64,000 bases of DNA, taken from positions 1-64,000 of the forward strand of contig JANXSK010000199.1 in NCBI GenBank assembly GCA_025352695.1, read 5' to 3'. Under the pieces are notes generated by a model. The model did no database searches, was not told the DNA's origin, and was given only the letters and a program-made list of their open reading frames with translations. This document shows, in pieces, positions 52,095 through 60,913 of the stretch (positions are counted from its first letter, which is position 1; each line of letters begins with the position of its first letter). The stretch comes from Ferruginibacter sp. Lineage in GTDB: Bacteria; Bacteroidota; Bacteroidia; Chitinophagales; Chitinophagaceae. The position numbers were made by a program, and so were the translations under genes.

Positions 52095-53198
52095 ATGCAC
52101 CAAAATGAAACAACAAACAAACAAGCAGCTGCTCCTAAAAAAAGTAAAACCTTTCTTTTTGTATTAATTGGGTTATTAATAGCAGGAGGCTGGTTTGGCA
52201 TATCCAAGTACCTGCATGCCCAGCATCATGAAGAAACAGACAATGCACAAATAGAAGCTAATATTAGCCCGGTAATTCCACGGGTGGCTGGCTATGTAAA
52301 AGAGGTTCGTGTTAAGGATAACCAACTTATTAAAAAAGGCGATACGCTTTTAATATTAGATGATCGTGACCTTGCCGTAAGAGTCCTACAGGCAGAGGCC
52401 GCATTGGCAACAGCACAAAGTAATCTTGGTGCTGCGCAGGCCAATACCAATGCTTCCAAAGCAAATATTGCTACAACACAAGCGGGCATCTCAACTGCTG
52501 ATGCGCAGATAGAAACTGCTAAAATAAGTGTTTGGAGAACCACACAGGATTATGAACGCTATTCAAATCTTATAAAAGATCATTCCATAACCCAACAACA
52601 ATTTGAGCAGGTAGAAGCTGCAAAACAAACGGCTGAAAAGCAATTGCAAATTTTGGTTCAACAAAAAAACCAGGTTGCAAGGCAAACAACTGCAGTAAGC
52701 TCACAAAGCAATGCTACTTCATCGCAAATTGGTGTAGCAGGTGCTGTTATTAAACAACGGCAAGTAGATGTGGCCGAGGCAAAACTTAATCTTTCGTATG
52801 CCGTTGTTGTTGCACCCGAAACTGGTATGGTATCGAAAGTAAATGTACAGGAAGGGCAATTTTTACAACCCGGCCAGTCTTTGTTCAGCATAGTTTTAAA
52901 CCAGGATATTTGGATTGTGGCCAACTTTAAAGAAACACAGTTCGAAAAAATGAAAATCGGTCAAAGAGTTACCATTTCAGTTGATGCTTTTCCTGGTCAT
53001 GAATTTGAAGCTACACTAACCTCTTTTTCACCCGCAACAGGTTCCCGTTTTGCGTTGTTGCCACCTGATAACGCTAGTGGTAATTTTGTAAAAGTAGTAC
53101 AGCGTTTGCCGGTAAAAATTGAGTTTGCCAATCCAACAGACTCGCTGATAAAACAATTACGGCCAGGTATGAATGTAGGAGTGGATGTGCATTTGTAA
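52095..53198 (+). CDS. HlyD/EmrA-family periplasmic adaptor of an efflux pump
   Basis: Membrane fusion protein of 367 residues: an inner-membrane anchor (about 18-36), a lipoyl-like domain (I-S-P-V-I-P-R-V-A-G-Y-V-K-E-V), a long alpha-helical hairpin (90-200) and a beta-barrel with F-K-E-T-Q-F-E-K-M-K-I-G-Q. This is the EmrA layout. It joins the TolC-like channel and the EmrB-like transporter. A short hairpin AACTCC/GGAGTT overlaps its stop codon (53197-53216). Confidence 0.95.
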   Translation: MHQNETTNKQAAAPKKSKTFLFVLIGLLIAGGWFGISKYLHAQHHEETDNAQIEANISPVIPRVAGYVKEVRVKDNQLIKKGDTLLILDDRDLAVRVLQAEAALATAQSNLGAAQANTNASKANIATTQAGISTADAQIETAKISVWRTTQDYERYSNLIKDHSITQQQFEQVEAAKQTAEKQLQILVQQKNQVARQTTAVSSQSNATSSQIGVAGAVIKQRQVDVAEAKLNLSYAVVVAPETGMVSKVNVQEGQFLQPGQSLFSIVLNQDIWIVANFKETQFEKMKIGQRVTISVDAFPGHEFEATLTSFSPATGSRFALLPPDNASGNFVKVVQRLPVKIEFANPTDSLIKQLRPGMNVGVDVHL

Positions 53199-53445
53199 CT
53201 CCAGGCCTAAGGAGTTGAAAAAAATAAACTTCTCCAAATTTCTCTTTAGGGATTGAATAAATAAAAAATATTTTGAACCAGGCATAGAATTACTATTAAA
53301 CTTCATTCGATAGTTATCGGATGGCGTCGCACACTTGTACGAGATAACATGGAGGAACTTTATAGACACTTACCTGTTGATTCAAAAGATTTAAAAAAAC
53401 AACGCATTTATCTGCCTGTATAAAGGCAGCAATAAATAATATTGT
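53199..53445 (+). other. Spacer between emrA-like and emrB-like genes
   Basis: 247 bases, unusually long for this operon. It contains the hairpin at 53197-53216, a 25-codon frame from ATG 53349 (MEELYRHLPVDSKDL...) ending inside a second hairpin CTGCCT/AGGCAG (53412-53429), and the GC-rich 9-mer GCGTCGCAC (53324-53332). No -7 box was recognised. Confidence 0.4.
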
Positions 53446-55029
53446 ATGCAACAACAAATGGATTCTTTAATTGAATACGGCTCAAGGCGAGTAATTATAA
53501 CCATCACCGCAATATTTTGTGCGCTGCTTGAAATTGTAGATACCACCATCGTAAATGTGGCGCTTAACGATATGCGTGGCTCTCTCGGTGCCACTTTAAC
53601 AGAAGTTGCCTGGGTTATTACTGCCTATGCAATTGGTAACGTTATCATCGTTCCTATGACGAGCTGGTTATCCGTTCAATTTGGACGCCGCAATTATTTT
53701 GCGGCTTCTATCATTCTTTTTACTGTTTGTTCTTTTTTGTGCGGCAATGCTACGGGCATTTGGGAATTGGTAATCTTTAGATTTTTACAAGGGCTCGGTG
53801 GAGGTGCATTACTCGTTACCTCACAAACAATTATTACAGAAAGTTACCCTCCTGAAAAAAGAAGTATGGCACAGGCTATTTATGGATTGGGCGTAATCAT
53901 TGGCCCTACATTAGGGCCACCATTAGGTGGTTACATTGTTGATCATGCATCATGGCCTTATATATTTTACATAAATATTCCTATTGGTGTTATTGCCACC
54001 TTACTAACATTACAATTTGTTCGCAGTCCTAAATACGGCGAAAAAAGTACTGGTAGCGATATTGACTGGTTAGGCATTGGTTTATTAGCGATTACAGTAG
54101 GCTCGTTGCAATATGTACTGGAAAAAGGCCAGGATGACGACTGGTTTAACAGCAGCGTTATATTATATCTTGCCGTGGCCGCATTTTTGGGATTGTTCTT
54201 TTTTATCTGGCGGGAAACAAGTTTTAAAAATCCGATTGTAGAATTGCGGGTGCTAAAAAATGGTAACCTACGAGTGGGCACCATTCTATCCTTTATTATG
54301 GGTTTCGGCTTGTATGGTTCAACTTTTATTATTCCATTATATACGCAATCAATTTTAGGCTGGACGGCACAACAGGCAGGTATGCTGATGGTACCGGCAG
54401 CATTAACCACCGCGGTAATGATGCCCATAATTGGTAAACTCTTGCAAAAAGGTGTGCCGCAACAATACCTGGTGGCAGGTGGAATGGTACTGTTTTCCAT
54501 TTTTACTTTTTGGGGTTATTTTATTGTAACGCCTGATACCAATTCTGATGCATTTTTTTGGATGCTAATTGTTCGTGGATTGGGAATGGGTATGTTGTTT
54601 ATTCCTATAACAGCACTTTCACTTTCTACTTTAAAAGGGCAGCAAATAGGCCAGGGCGCTGCATTTACAGGTATGATGCGGCAGTTAGGTGGCTCATTTG
54701 GTGTGGCATTGATCACAACTTTTATGGCTCGCCAAAATATGACGCACAGGAGCGACCTTGTTAGTAAACTGGATGTAAACAATCCTGCTGTGCAGCAAAG
54801 GGTACATGTATTGCAACACAACTTTATAAATAAAGGGATGAATACAGATGTGGCACTAAAAAGCAGTTATGCTACTCTGGATCACATGGTAACAAAACAG
54901 GCAGCAGTATTATCTTACATGGATATATTTTTTTACCTGGGCGTTATGTTTTTGATTTGCGTACCATTTGTATTAATGGTAAAAGGTAATAAAGGTAAAA
55001 AGGTAGATCTTGGAGAAGCCATGCACTAA
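53446..55029 (+). CDS. EmrB-type multidrug MFS transporter (DHA2 family)
   Basis: Drug:H+ antiporter of 527 residues with 14 predicted helices, length and layout of EmrB. Motifs: L-E-I-V-D-T-T-I-V-N-V-A-L in helix 1, the conserved loop P-M-T-S-W-L-S-V-Q-F-G-R-R, R-F-L-Q-G-L-G-G-G-A, and motif C G-P-T-L-G-P-P-L-G-G. With the EmrA-like adaptor and TolC-like channel it forms a tripartite exporter of hydrophobic compounds. The spacer before it suggests separately tuned expression. Confidence 0.95.
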   Translation: MQQQMDSLIEYGSRRVIITITAIFCALLEIVDTTIVNVALNDMRGSLGATLTEVAWVITAYAIGNVIIVPMTSWLSVQFGRRNYFAASIILFTVCSFLCGNATGIWELVIFRFLQGLGGGALLVTSQTIITESYPPEKRSMAQAIYGLGVIIGPTLGPPLGGYIVDHASWPYIFYINIPIGVIATLLTLQFVRSPKYGEKSTGSDIDWLGIGLLAITVGSLQYVLEKGQDDDWFNSSVILYLAVAAFLGLFFFIWRETSFKNPIVELRVLKNGNLRVGTILSFIMGFGLYGSTFIIPLYTQSILGWTAQQAGMLMVPAALTTAVMMPIIGKLLQKGVPQQYLVAGGMVLFSIFTFWGYFIVTPDTNSDAFFWMLIVRGLGMGMLFIPITALSLSTLKGQQIGQGAAFTGMMRQLGGSFGVALITTFMARQNMTHRSDLVSKLDVNNPAVQQRVHVLQHNFINKGMNTDVALKSSYATLDHMVTKQAAVLSYMDIFFYLGVMFLICVPFVLMVKGNKGKKVDLGEAMH

Positions 55030-55117
55030 GATTTAATTGATAAGGCAAATCAAATGACCCTTAAAAATATAACTATATTTATTAGTGTTGTACAATAGGG
55101 CTTTACAATAAATAAAA

Positions 55118-55141
55118 ATCCCATCCTGCAAAGGATGGGAT
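55118..55141 (-). terminator. Terminator of the osmC operon
   Basis: Perfect 10-pair stem ATCCCATCCT/AGGATGGGAT with 4-base loop; on the minus strand followed by TTTTTATTTATT. It lies 22 bases after the osmC stop. Confidence 0.85.
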
Positions 55142-55163
55142 CACAAAATATATAAATTCTTAT

Positions 55164-55580
55164 TTACCCTAACACGGCTTCGTGTGTAATATTTGCATTT
55201 AATAATTTTGAAATTGGGCAATTGGCTTTTGCATCAGCTACTGCTGCATCAAATTGTTCTTTACTAATACCAGGAATTTTTGCAGAAATTATTAGGTGAG
55301 ATTCTGTGATCGCTCCTGCTGCAGGATCCAGCGTAATTTCACATTTGGTATTAATTTCATCAGCTGTAAAGCCTGTAGCGTTTAATACAAAACTCAATTT
55401 CATACTAAAACATCCTGCATGCGCAGCGGCTATTAATTCTTCAGGATTGGTACCAATTCCATCAGCAAATCTTGTATTAAATGAATACTGTGATTTATTT
55501 AATACCGTGCTTTGGGTAGTTAGGTTTCCAGTACCTTCTTTACCTGTGCCGTTCCATACGGCTGTTGCATTACGTTTCAT
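55164..55580 (-). CDS. OsmC-family peroxiredoxin
   Basis: Thiol peroxidase of the OsmC subfamily, 138 residues, reducing organic hydroperoxides. The catalytic Cys57 (A-H-A-G-C-F-S-M) and resolving Cys121 (N-C-P-I-S-K) are present, with N-P-E-E-L-I-A-A-A-H preceding. It follows the Spx/ArsC-like gene by 11 bases on the minus strand, so the two are likely one oxidative-stress-related transcript. Confidence 0.94.
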   Translation of the reverse strand: MKRNATAVWNGTGKEGTGNLTTQSTVLNKSQYSFNTRFADGIGTNPEELIAAAHAGCFSMKLSFVLNATGFTADEINTKCEITLDPAAGAITESHLIISAKIPGISKEQFDAAVADAKANCPISKLLNANITHEAVLG

Positions 55581-55591
55581 TCTTTTTGTTT

Positions 55592-55939
55592 TTATTGTTT
55601 GGAAAAATATGTTTCGTTGTAGCCAACTATAATTTTATTGTTCATTTCCACCACAGGCCGCTTGATGATAGTTGGGTATTCAACCATCAATTGTAAGGCC
55701 ATCTTTTCATTCGTTACTTTTTGCTGCTCTTCCATTGATAAACTTCGCCAAGTAGTACTTTTTTTATTAAGCAACAATTCCCAGCCTACTTCCTTACTCC
55801 ATTCTGCAAGTTTTAGTTTGGTGATCCCCGATTTTTTATAATCATGAAATTCAACATGGATGTTTTTTTTCTTATACCAGTCGAGCGTTTTTTTAATGGT
55901 ATCGCAATTAGGAATTCCGTAAACAGTTATTGTATTCAT
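55592..55939 (-). CDS. ArsC/Spx-like thioredoxin-fold protein (YffB type)
   Basis: Protein of 115 residues with Y-G-I-P-N-C12-D-T-I-K-K-T, the single-Cys motif of the ArsC/Spx/YffB group. Later P-T-I-I-K-R-P-V-V-E carries the conserved cis-Pro and Arg region. Only one Cys is seen near the active site, so it is not Spx with C-x-x-C. YffB-type members may act as glutathione-dependent reductases; arsenate reduction is not supported by neighbours. Co-directional and 11 bases before osmC. Confidence 0.92.
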   Translation of the reverse strand: MNTITVYGIPNCDTIKKTLDWYKKKNIHVEFHDYKKSGITKLKLAEWSKEVGWELLLNKKSTTWRSLSMEEQQKVTNEKMALQLMVEYPTIIKRPVVEMNNKIIVGYNETYFSKQ

Positions 55940-56087
55940 AGTAAAATTCAGGTGATAAAGAGTTAGTATCCGGGAAGGTTGCTCTCCATTGATCGTAAAA
56001 TACAGCCTTCCAAATTATCAAAAATAATTTTACATGTAAAAGTACATTAACAATGCTAAGGCTGTATTGTTACTGTATTAATTTTTC

Positions 56088-56663
56088 TTAATTGGGAAAT
56101 TGTGTAGCAGGTACTTTTACCGTTCCTGTAGGATTAATAATATACCATTCTTTAAAATCCTGTCTGGCTTCCATCCCAATTCCATCAATGATCTCCATTT
56201 TTCTGCGGATGCGTACTTTCTTATCTGTATAGAATTCTGCACCGGTGTGGTTTCTGTCCCAATACAATTCATCACAATATAAAGTATCTCCTTTTGCATT
56301 GATAATTCTTACGCTGTCTCTTAAAAAAACTTTACTCTGACTCTCTTTATAAGTTGCATATTTGGCATCCAACTTACTGTCTAAGCTATCCTGAACATCA
56401 AAAAAATCTACATGAATATTTTTAGGAAACTCCACATAGGGAACGGTATCCTGAATCCGGTACATTACTGGTCCCTTTAAAATGGCTTTCTTTTTTCCTG
56501 AAACTGAGTAGGTAATCACTACATCCTTTCCTTCTTCCCGGGCAATGTCTTTTTGATTAAATTTCGCATGTCCTTCACTTAGCATATCCTCGCAACCAAC
56601 TAAAAAAAAGCAGCCGGTAAAAACGGCTTCTAAAATAAGTATATGTATACCTGTAAATTTCAT
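56088..56663 (-). CDS. lptC: LPS export periplasmic protein LptC, lipoprotein form
   Basis: LptC family protein of 191 residues that connects the LPS-extracting ABC transporter to LptA. It has a lipobox-like F-F-L-V-G-C24 near its N-terminus instead of only a membrane helix. The beta-jellyroll repeats are visible (K-A-I-L-K-G-P-V, H-V-D-F-F-D, A-K-Y-A-T-Y, G-D-T-L-Y-C-D-E-L-Y-W-D-R). Downstream of the OMP gene by 17 bases, in the coaX-OMP-lptC order often seen in Bacteroidota. Confidence 0.9.
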   Translation of the reverse strand: MKFTGIHILILEAVFTGCFFLVGCEDMLSEGHAKFNQKDIAREEGKDVVITYSVSGKKKAILKGPVMYRIQDTVPYVEFPKNIHVDFFDVQDSLDSKLDAKYATYKESQSKVFLRDSVRIINAKGDTLYCDELYWDRNHTGAEFYTDKKVRIRRKMEIIDGIGMEARQDFKEWYIINPTGTVKVPATQFPN

Positions 56664-56680
56664 ATTTAAATACCCGCTTC

Positions 56681-58036
56681 TTAATAATATTTTTGTGTTC
56701 TAAACCACAAGTCACTCAGGGACAATCCAAAACTAATACGTACGGTATTTTCTCTAAGGTTTGATTTTTTATCGCCCCTGCTTCCAATTTCAATAGCTGT
56801 ATTTAACAGTGAAGATTGCGTTTCAAAATAGCCCCTTCTTAATTTTAATGGAAACCCTGCTCCAAAAGTAAAACCATATTCCGGTAAGTTGTTATTTACT
56901 TTTATATAATCTGGACCAAAATTAAAGCCAAAGCGATAATGTACAAAGTTGAAATATTTTTTAGTGTTGGTGTTGTAACTCGCAGGATAATATTCTATCC
57001 CTGCACGAATTTTCCAGTTATTAGCAACTAGGTCGGGTTGCCCGTAAAAACGATAATCTTGCCATTGAGTAGCTTCATAATCAGCGCCAAAAAGCCAGTG
57101 GCCTGAACTATCCCTGAAAGTAAAACCAACGCCATAAGTAGATGGCCGGATAATATCGCCTTTAATATTATTTTTAAAAATACTATCAATTTTAACATCG
57201 TTACCATTTGCGTCGGTGGTAATTGTCTGCCTTTCAATATCCTGACTTCCCTTTAGTGTTTGTTTTAAACTACCATAGGCCCCTAACACAATTACAGCCC
57301 TCCTTTTAAGCTTTATCTCATATTGCAAACCTGCATTTAAAAAAGTACCTCCAAAATTTGTTTTGGTAGAGGAGTTGGAAGCGTAATAATGCACGGTATC
57401 ATTTAAGAAAGTTAACTTAGTACTGTAATCTTTTTTGCCAAATGAGTAGCCAAAATTAAATCCAAGACTCAGATTTTTATACCGTATTCCTGCTCCAGTA
57501 TTTACTTCGTTTAAACCTCCACTTCCTTCAAAAATAGTTCCTAAACTATCAATACCGCTTAGCTTTTGAATTTTTGCTATTTTATAATTTATTTTTGAAA
57601 CTGGTTTTAAGCCAAAACTGGCACCAAAAAAAAGACCTTTTCTGTTGGCTTTTTTTATTTTTATTGGAAATCCGAGTTGCATATAAGATATACTCAGGTT
57701 GTTAGAAGTATATTTAGAAGCAGGTGATATGCTTTTTAATGTTCTGCTATCTATTTCAGCACCAAAATCAAAAATTGTGCTGCGTTGGTAACTTGGATTT
57801 GTTCTAACAACTTCTGGTTCAACATATCCTAAATTGCCATACGTGGCGGGATTAATAAAGTTGATACTTTGGAAATCTGTGTAGCCAGCAGCTATGCCGC
57901 CCATTCCTCTGGTTATAATATTATGATTTGGTGAAAGATCGCCTAACCCATAGCGGGAATAAGGAGAGTTCTCCTGCGCCGCAACAGTTGTATAAAACAG
58001 TATGGTGGTAAAAACCAATACAATCAATCTCATCAT
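56681..58036 (-). CDS. Outer-membrane beta-barrel protein, FadL-like, unnamed family
   Basis: Protein of 451 residues with a signal peptide (to V-A-A-Q near residue 20). Start of the mature part: N-S-P-Y-S-R-Y-G-L-G-D-L, then R-G-M-G-G-I-A-A-G and N-P-A-T-Y, as in FadL/PorV-like barrels. The rest has many alternating aromatic-Gly strands. Substrate unknown. Its ATG overlaps the coaX stop by one base (TAATG), so the three genes coaX-OMP-lptC are translationally coupled; the LptC neighbour suggests, without proof, an outer-membrane biogenesis link. Confidence 0.86.
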   Translation of the reverse strand: MMRLIVLVFTTILFYTTVAAQENSPYSRYGLGDLSPNHNIITRGMGGIAAGYTDFQSINFINPATYGNLGYVEPEVVRTNPSYQRSTIFDFGAEIDSRTLKSISPASKYTSNNLSISYMQLGFPIKIKKANRKGLFFGASFGLKPVSKINYKIAKIQKLSGIDSLGTIFEGSGGLNEVNTGAGIRYKNLSLGFNFGYSFGKKDYSTKLTFLNDTVHYYASNSSTKTNFGGTFLNAGLQYEIKLKRRAVIVLGAYGSLKQTLKGSQDIERQTITTDANGNDVKIDSIFKNNIKGDIIRPSTYGVGFTFRDSSGHWLFGADYEATQWQDYRFYGQPDLVANNWKIRAGIEYYPASYNTNTKKYFNFVHYRFGFNFGPDYIKVNNNLPEYGFTFGAGFPLKLRRGYFETQSSLLNTAIEIGSRGDKKSNLRENTVRISFGLSLSDLWFRTQKYY

Positions 58037-58767
58037 TATTTGCAGTTATTAACTTCGCTGATGGCGTAAAGTCCTTTGAATAAAAAATTTAAGTCTGCAA
58101 ATATCTTGTTTTTAAGTTGACCGGCAAAATAGGCCGAATCGCCCCCGGTTAAAACGACGTTAAAATTGTTGTATTTACTGGCATAATAATCGATGAATCC
58201 ATCAATTTCATAGGTAATTCCTGCTATTACGCCACTTTGTAAATTTGTTTTGGTATCGTACCCAATTACGGGGAAATTCCAGTTTTTTTGCACAATTGGT
58301 AATAAAGCGGTGTGCTCATGCATGGTTTTAAAACGCATTTCCATACCAGGCGAAATAGCACCTCCCAAAAACTGGTGGTACTGATTGATGAAATTATAAG
58401 TGATGCAACTACCCAAACCAATCACTAAATTATTTTTATCGGGATAAAAATGCACCGCAGCTGCAACCAATGCCAGCCGATCGGCACCAATTGTTTCTGG
58501 TTTACTAACAGGAGTTGTAAAATTTACTTTTGTTAGATAGGATAATTTATGAAAATTGCTCTTTTGATTCAATATATTTTCTATAGCTGCATGATGGTTT
58601 ATAACACTTGATAAAATAGTGTTTTGCGGCTTGTGCTGCTGCAATAATTTTTCAATAGTTACCAAACTATCGTCTGGTAGCAAGATTTGTTCTTTAAAAA
58701 TATCAGATTCAAATACAGCACATTTTAAACAGGTATTACCAAAATCAAAGCAAAGCGTTTTTTTCAT
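58036..58767 (-). CDS. coaX: Type III pantothenate kinase
   Basis: First enzyme of coenzyme A synthesis (pantothenate + ATP to 4'-phosphopantothenate), 243 residues. ASKHA-fold motifs: D-F-G-N-T-C-L-K near the start, G-A-D-R-L-A-L-V-A-A-A, G-L-G-S-C-I-T-Y and G-G-A-I-S-P-G-M, and C-terminal L-T-G-G-D-S. First gene of the coaX-OMP-lptC operon. Confidence 0.96.
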   Translation of the reverse strand: MKKTLCFDFGNTCLKCAVFESDIFKEQILLPDDSLVTIEKLLQQHKPQNTILSSVINHHAAIENILNQKSNFHKLSYLTKVNFTTPVSKPETIGADRLALVAAAVHFYPDKNNLVIGLGSCITYNFINQYHQFLGGAISPGMEMRFKTMHEHTALLPIVQKNWNFPVIGYDTKTNLQSGVIAGITYEIDGFIDYYASKYNNFNVVLTGGDSAYFAGQLKNKIFADLNFLFKGLYAISEVNNCK

Positions 58768-58837
58768 TTATATATTTTTCGCCATTAAATACCCTGATAG
58801 GTTATAAGGCATCCTATTAATTAAAATTCTTTTTTTA

Positions 58838-59473
58838 TTACAGTTTAAATCCACTTAAATTTTTAAAATGCCCATTCAACTTTATCCGGCTTTTTAGCAT
58901 TTCCATTTCAGCTATTACTGGCAATACTTTTAATAGATGCTGTTTTAAATATTCCTGGCGCTGTAGCTCATTAAACAATGCAAGAAGTTCGTATTCCTCT
59001 TGTAAAGATAATCCTGCATGGTGGGCAACATCGTAACTCCGCAACTGGTTATCAGCCTTTATAAAAGTTTTATTCACCTTTAAGATACTATGCAGCTGCC
59101 TGATTATATCTACCACTTTTTGCATTTGTACGCCATTGGTAATATCGGTGTTTTGAGGATAATTTACAATAGCGCCACTATACATTTTACCAGGTATATC
59201 CTTTACAACTTCTAAAATACGAAATACTTCCAGCCCTTTTGTTTTGATGTCCATTTCGCCATTGTCATATACTTGTGTTATTTCAACAAGTTCCACTAAT
59301 GTACCCAATTCTCCCATTGTATCAGTAATAACAGGAGGTATACCAAAAGGCTTTTTATTTTCCTTGCAATCATATATCAGTTGTTTGTACCGGGGTTCAA
59401 AAATATGCAGGTTAAGCGCTTCTCCAGGGTAAACCACAATTGATAATGGAAATATGTTTATAAAATTCGTCAT
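58838..59473 (-). CDS. Lon N-terminal (substrate-binding) domain protein
   Basis: Protein of 211 residues containing the LON substrate-binding (PUA-like) domain alone, without the ATPase and protease parts: F-P-L-S-I-V-V-Y-P-G-E-A-L-N-L-H-I-F-E-P-R-Y matches the domain start. The second half is helical (Q-R-Q-E-Y-L-K-Q-H-L-L). Function of such stand-alone proteins is unknown. Upstream of coaX by 70 bases on the same strand; possibly co-transcribed. Confidence 0.92.
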   Translation of the reverse strand: MTNFINIFPLSIVVYPGEALNLHIFEPRYKQLIYDCKENKKPFGIPPVITDTMGELGTLVELVEITQVYDNGEMDIKTKGLEVFRILEVVKDIPGKMYSGAIVNYPQNTDITNGVQMQKVVDIIRQLHSILKVNKTFIKADNQLRSYDVAHHAGLSLQEEYELLALFNELQRQEYLKQHLLKVLPVIAEMEMLKSRIKLNGHFKNLSGFKL

Positions 59474-59561
59474 GCTTTAAGCAATTTTTTGTTGAAGGTA
59501 ATAACGATTTTTGAATGATTGATTATCCTACTTTGTAACATTTAAATAGGCGTTTAACAAT

Positions 59562-59577
59562 ACAATTTTAAAATTGT
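59562..59577. promoter_or_regulatory. 16-base perfect palindrome between divergent genes
   Basis: ACAATTTTAAAATTGT is a perfect 16-base palindrome midway between the Lon-N gene and meaB, about 100 bases before the meaB ATG. It may be an operator, though AT-rich palindromes arise easily in this genome. Confidence 0.35.
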
Positions 59578-59677
59578 TTCATTTGCAACACCATATCAAT
59601 AGGTTGCTTTTTGCTTACCTAGACAGGCTTAACTCCATTTATTTGGTAGTTGATTTATTTACATTGAATTTTGTAGC

Positions 59678-60580
59678 ATGTGGCAACAACAACTGCAACA
59701 AATTAGGCTGGGGAATGTAAAAACACTGGCGAGATGTATTTCATTGGTAGAAAATGAAGTTGCGGGGTATGAAAAATTATTACAATTATTGTCACCTACT
59801 TCCACCCCTGTTATTGGTATTACAGGGCCACCTGGTGCAGGAAAAAGCACACTTGTTGATGCGCTGATAAGCAATATCACAGCAGAAGGCAAAAAAATTG
59901 GTATTCTTTGCATTGATCCATCTTCACCTTTCAATTTAGGAGCTTTACTAGGAGATAGAATACGAATGAGCGAATGGTACAATAACCCAAATGTGTATAT
60001 CCGTTCTTTGGCAACCAGAGGATCACTAGGTGGTTTACACCCAAAAATTATTGAAATTAGTGACTTACTTAAAGCTGCTCCTTTTGATTATATTATTATT
60101 GAAACTGTAGGCGTAGGCCAAAGCGAGATTGAAATTGCCGGTCTTGCTGATACTACCGTGGTAGTTGTAGTGCCGGAATCTGGTGATGAAGTACAAACAA
60201 TGAAAGCAGGTTTAATGGAAATTGCTGACATTTTTGTTGTAAACAAAGCTGACAGAGCGGATGCAGATACATTTGCCAAAAACCTCCGGCTGATGCTGGC
60301 TCCTTCATTTAGCAGTAAGCAAATACCTGTTTCCGTTATTAAAACGGTGGCTTTACAAAAAAAAGGAATTGCTGAGTTATATGAAGCTATTCTAAAACAT
60401 ATTCAAGAACATGCTATAAACGACAAAAAAAGCTGGCTATTAGCTGAAAAAGCATACTACCTTATTCAGCAAAAAAGAATGGCTGGAGTAAATAAAGCTA
60501 CATTAAAAAGGGAAATTGAGCTTGCAGGAACTACATTTAATTTATATCAGTTTATCAAAAAATATCAACAAGGCGGCTGA
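59678..60580 (+). CDS. meaB: MeaB/ArgK-type G-protein chaperone of methylmalonyl-CoA mutase
   Basis: GTPase of 300 residues protecting and reloading the B12 cofactor of methylmalonyl-CoA mutase. P-loop G-P-P-G-A-G-K-S-T (50-58), then D-P-S-S-P-F, Y-I-R-S-L-A-T-R-G-S-L-G-G-L, E-T-V-G-V-G-Q-S-E and N-K-A-D-R. These are all MeaB signatures. The mutase genes themselves are not in the window. It converges with the small-membrane-protein gene across 11 bases. Confidence 0.96.
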   Translation: MWQQQLQQIRLGNVKTLARCISLVENEVAGYEKLLQLLSPTSTPVIGITGPPGAGKSTLVDALISNITAEGKKIGILCIDPSSPFNLGALLGDRIRMSEWYNNPNVYIRSLATRGSLGGLHPKIIEISDLLKAAPFDYIIIETVGVGQSEIEIAGLADTTVVVVVPESGDEVQTMKAGLMEIADIFVVNKADRADADTFAKNLRLMLAPSFSSKQIPVSVIKTVALQKKGIAELYEAILKHIQEHAINDKKSWLLAEKAYYLIQQKRMAGVNKATLKREIELAGTTFNLYQFIKKYQQGG

Positions 60581-60591
60581 TAATAAACTAA

Positions 60592-60822
60592 TTAGCTATT
60601 GGCTTCAAATTCTTTGTTATTCTTCCACCAGCGATAACCAATAAAACCAACTAAAATAAAGGGCATAAACATTAAATACAGTATGCCGCTATTTAAACCC
60701 TGTGCAGGTTTTTCTCCCAACTGCTGGGCAGTTTTAGTACACAACGAACACTGTGCATTTACAGTTTGTATAAAAAAGCCTGCTAATAAAAAGAAGAAAA
60801 GAATAAGGAATAATTTTTTCAT
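60592..60822 (-). CDS. Small membrane protein with N-terminal Cys pair
   Basis: Protein of 76 residues from ATG 60822. A signal-type hydrophobic start (to V-N-A-Q) is followed by C-S-L-C-T-K-T-A-Q-Q-L-G-E-K-P-A-Q-G-L-N-S-G-I-L-Y, then a second membrane helix (Y-L-M-F-M-P-F-I-L-V-G-F-I-G-Y) and a basic tail. I believe the C-x-x-C-T-K-T-A-x-x-L-G pattern recurs in Bacteroidota hypothetical proteins, but cannot name it. Possibly redox-active or heme-linked; not shown. Confidence 0.75.
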   Translation of the reverse strand: MKKLFLILFFFLLAGFFIQTVNAQCSLCTKTAQQLGEKPAQGLNSGILYLMFMPFILVGFIGYRWWKNNKEFEANS

Positions 60823-60913
60823 TGCTATGCAAAGATAAAGCATAAATCTATGATCTATAAGTTTGTTGAACTCGGATTTTAATACATTTTTTGATAGAAT
60901 CTACATACATAAT

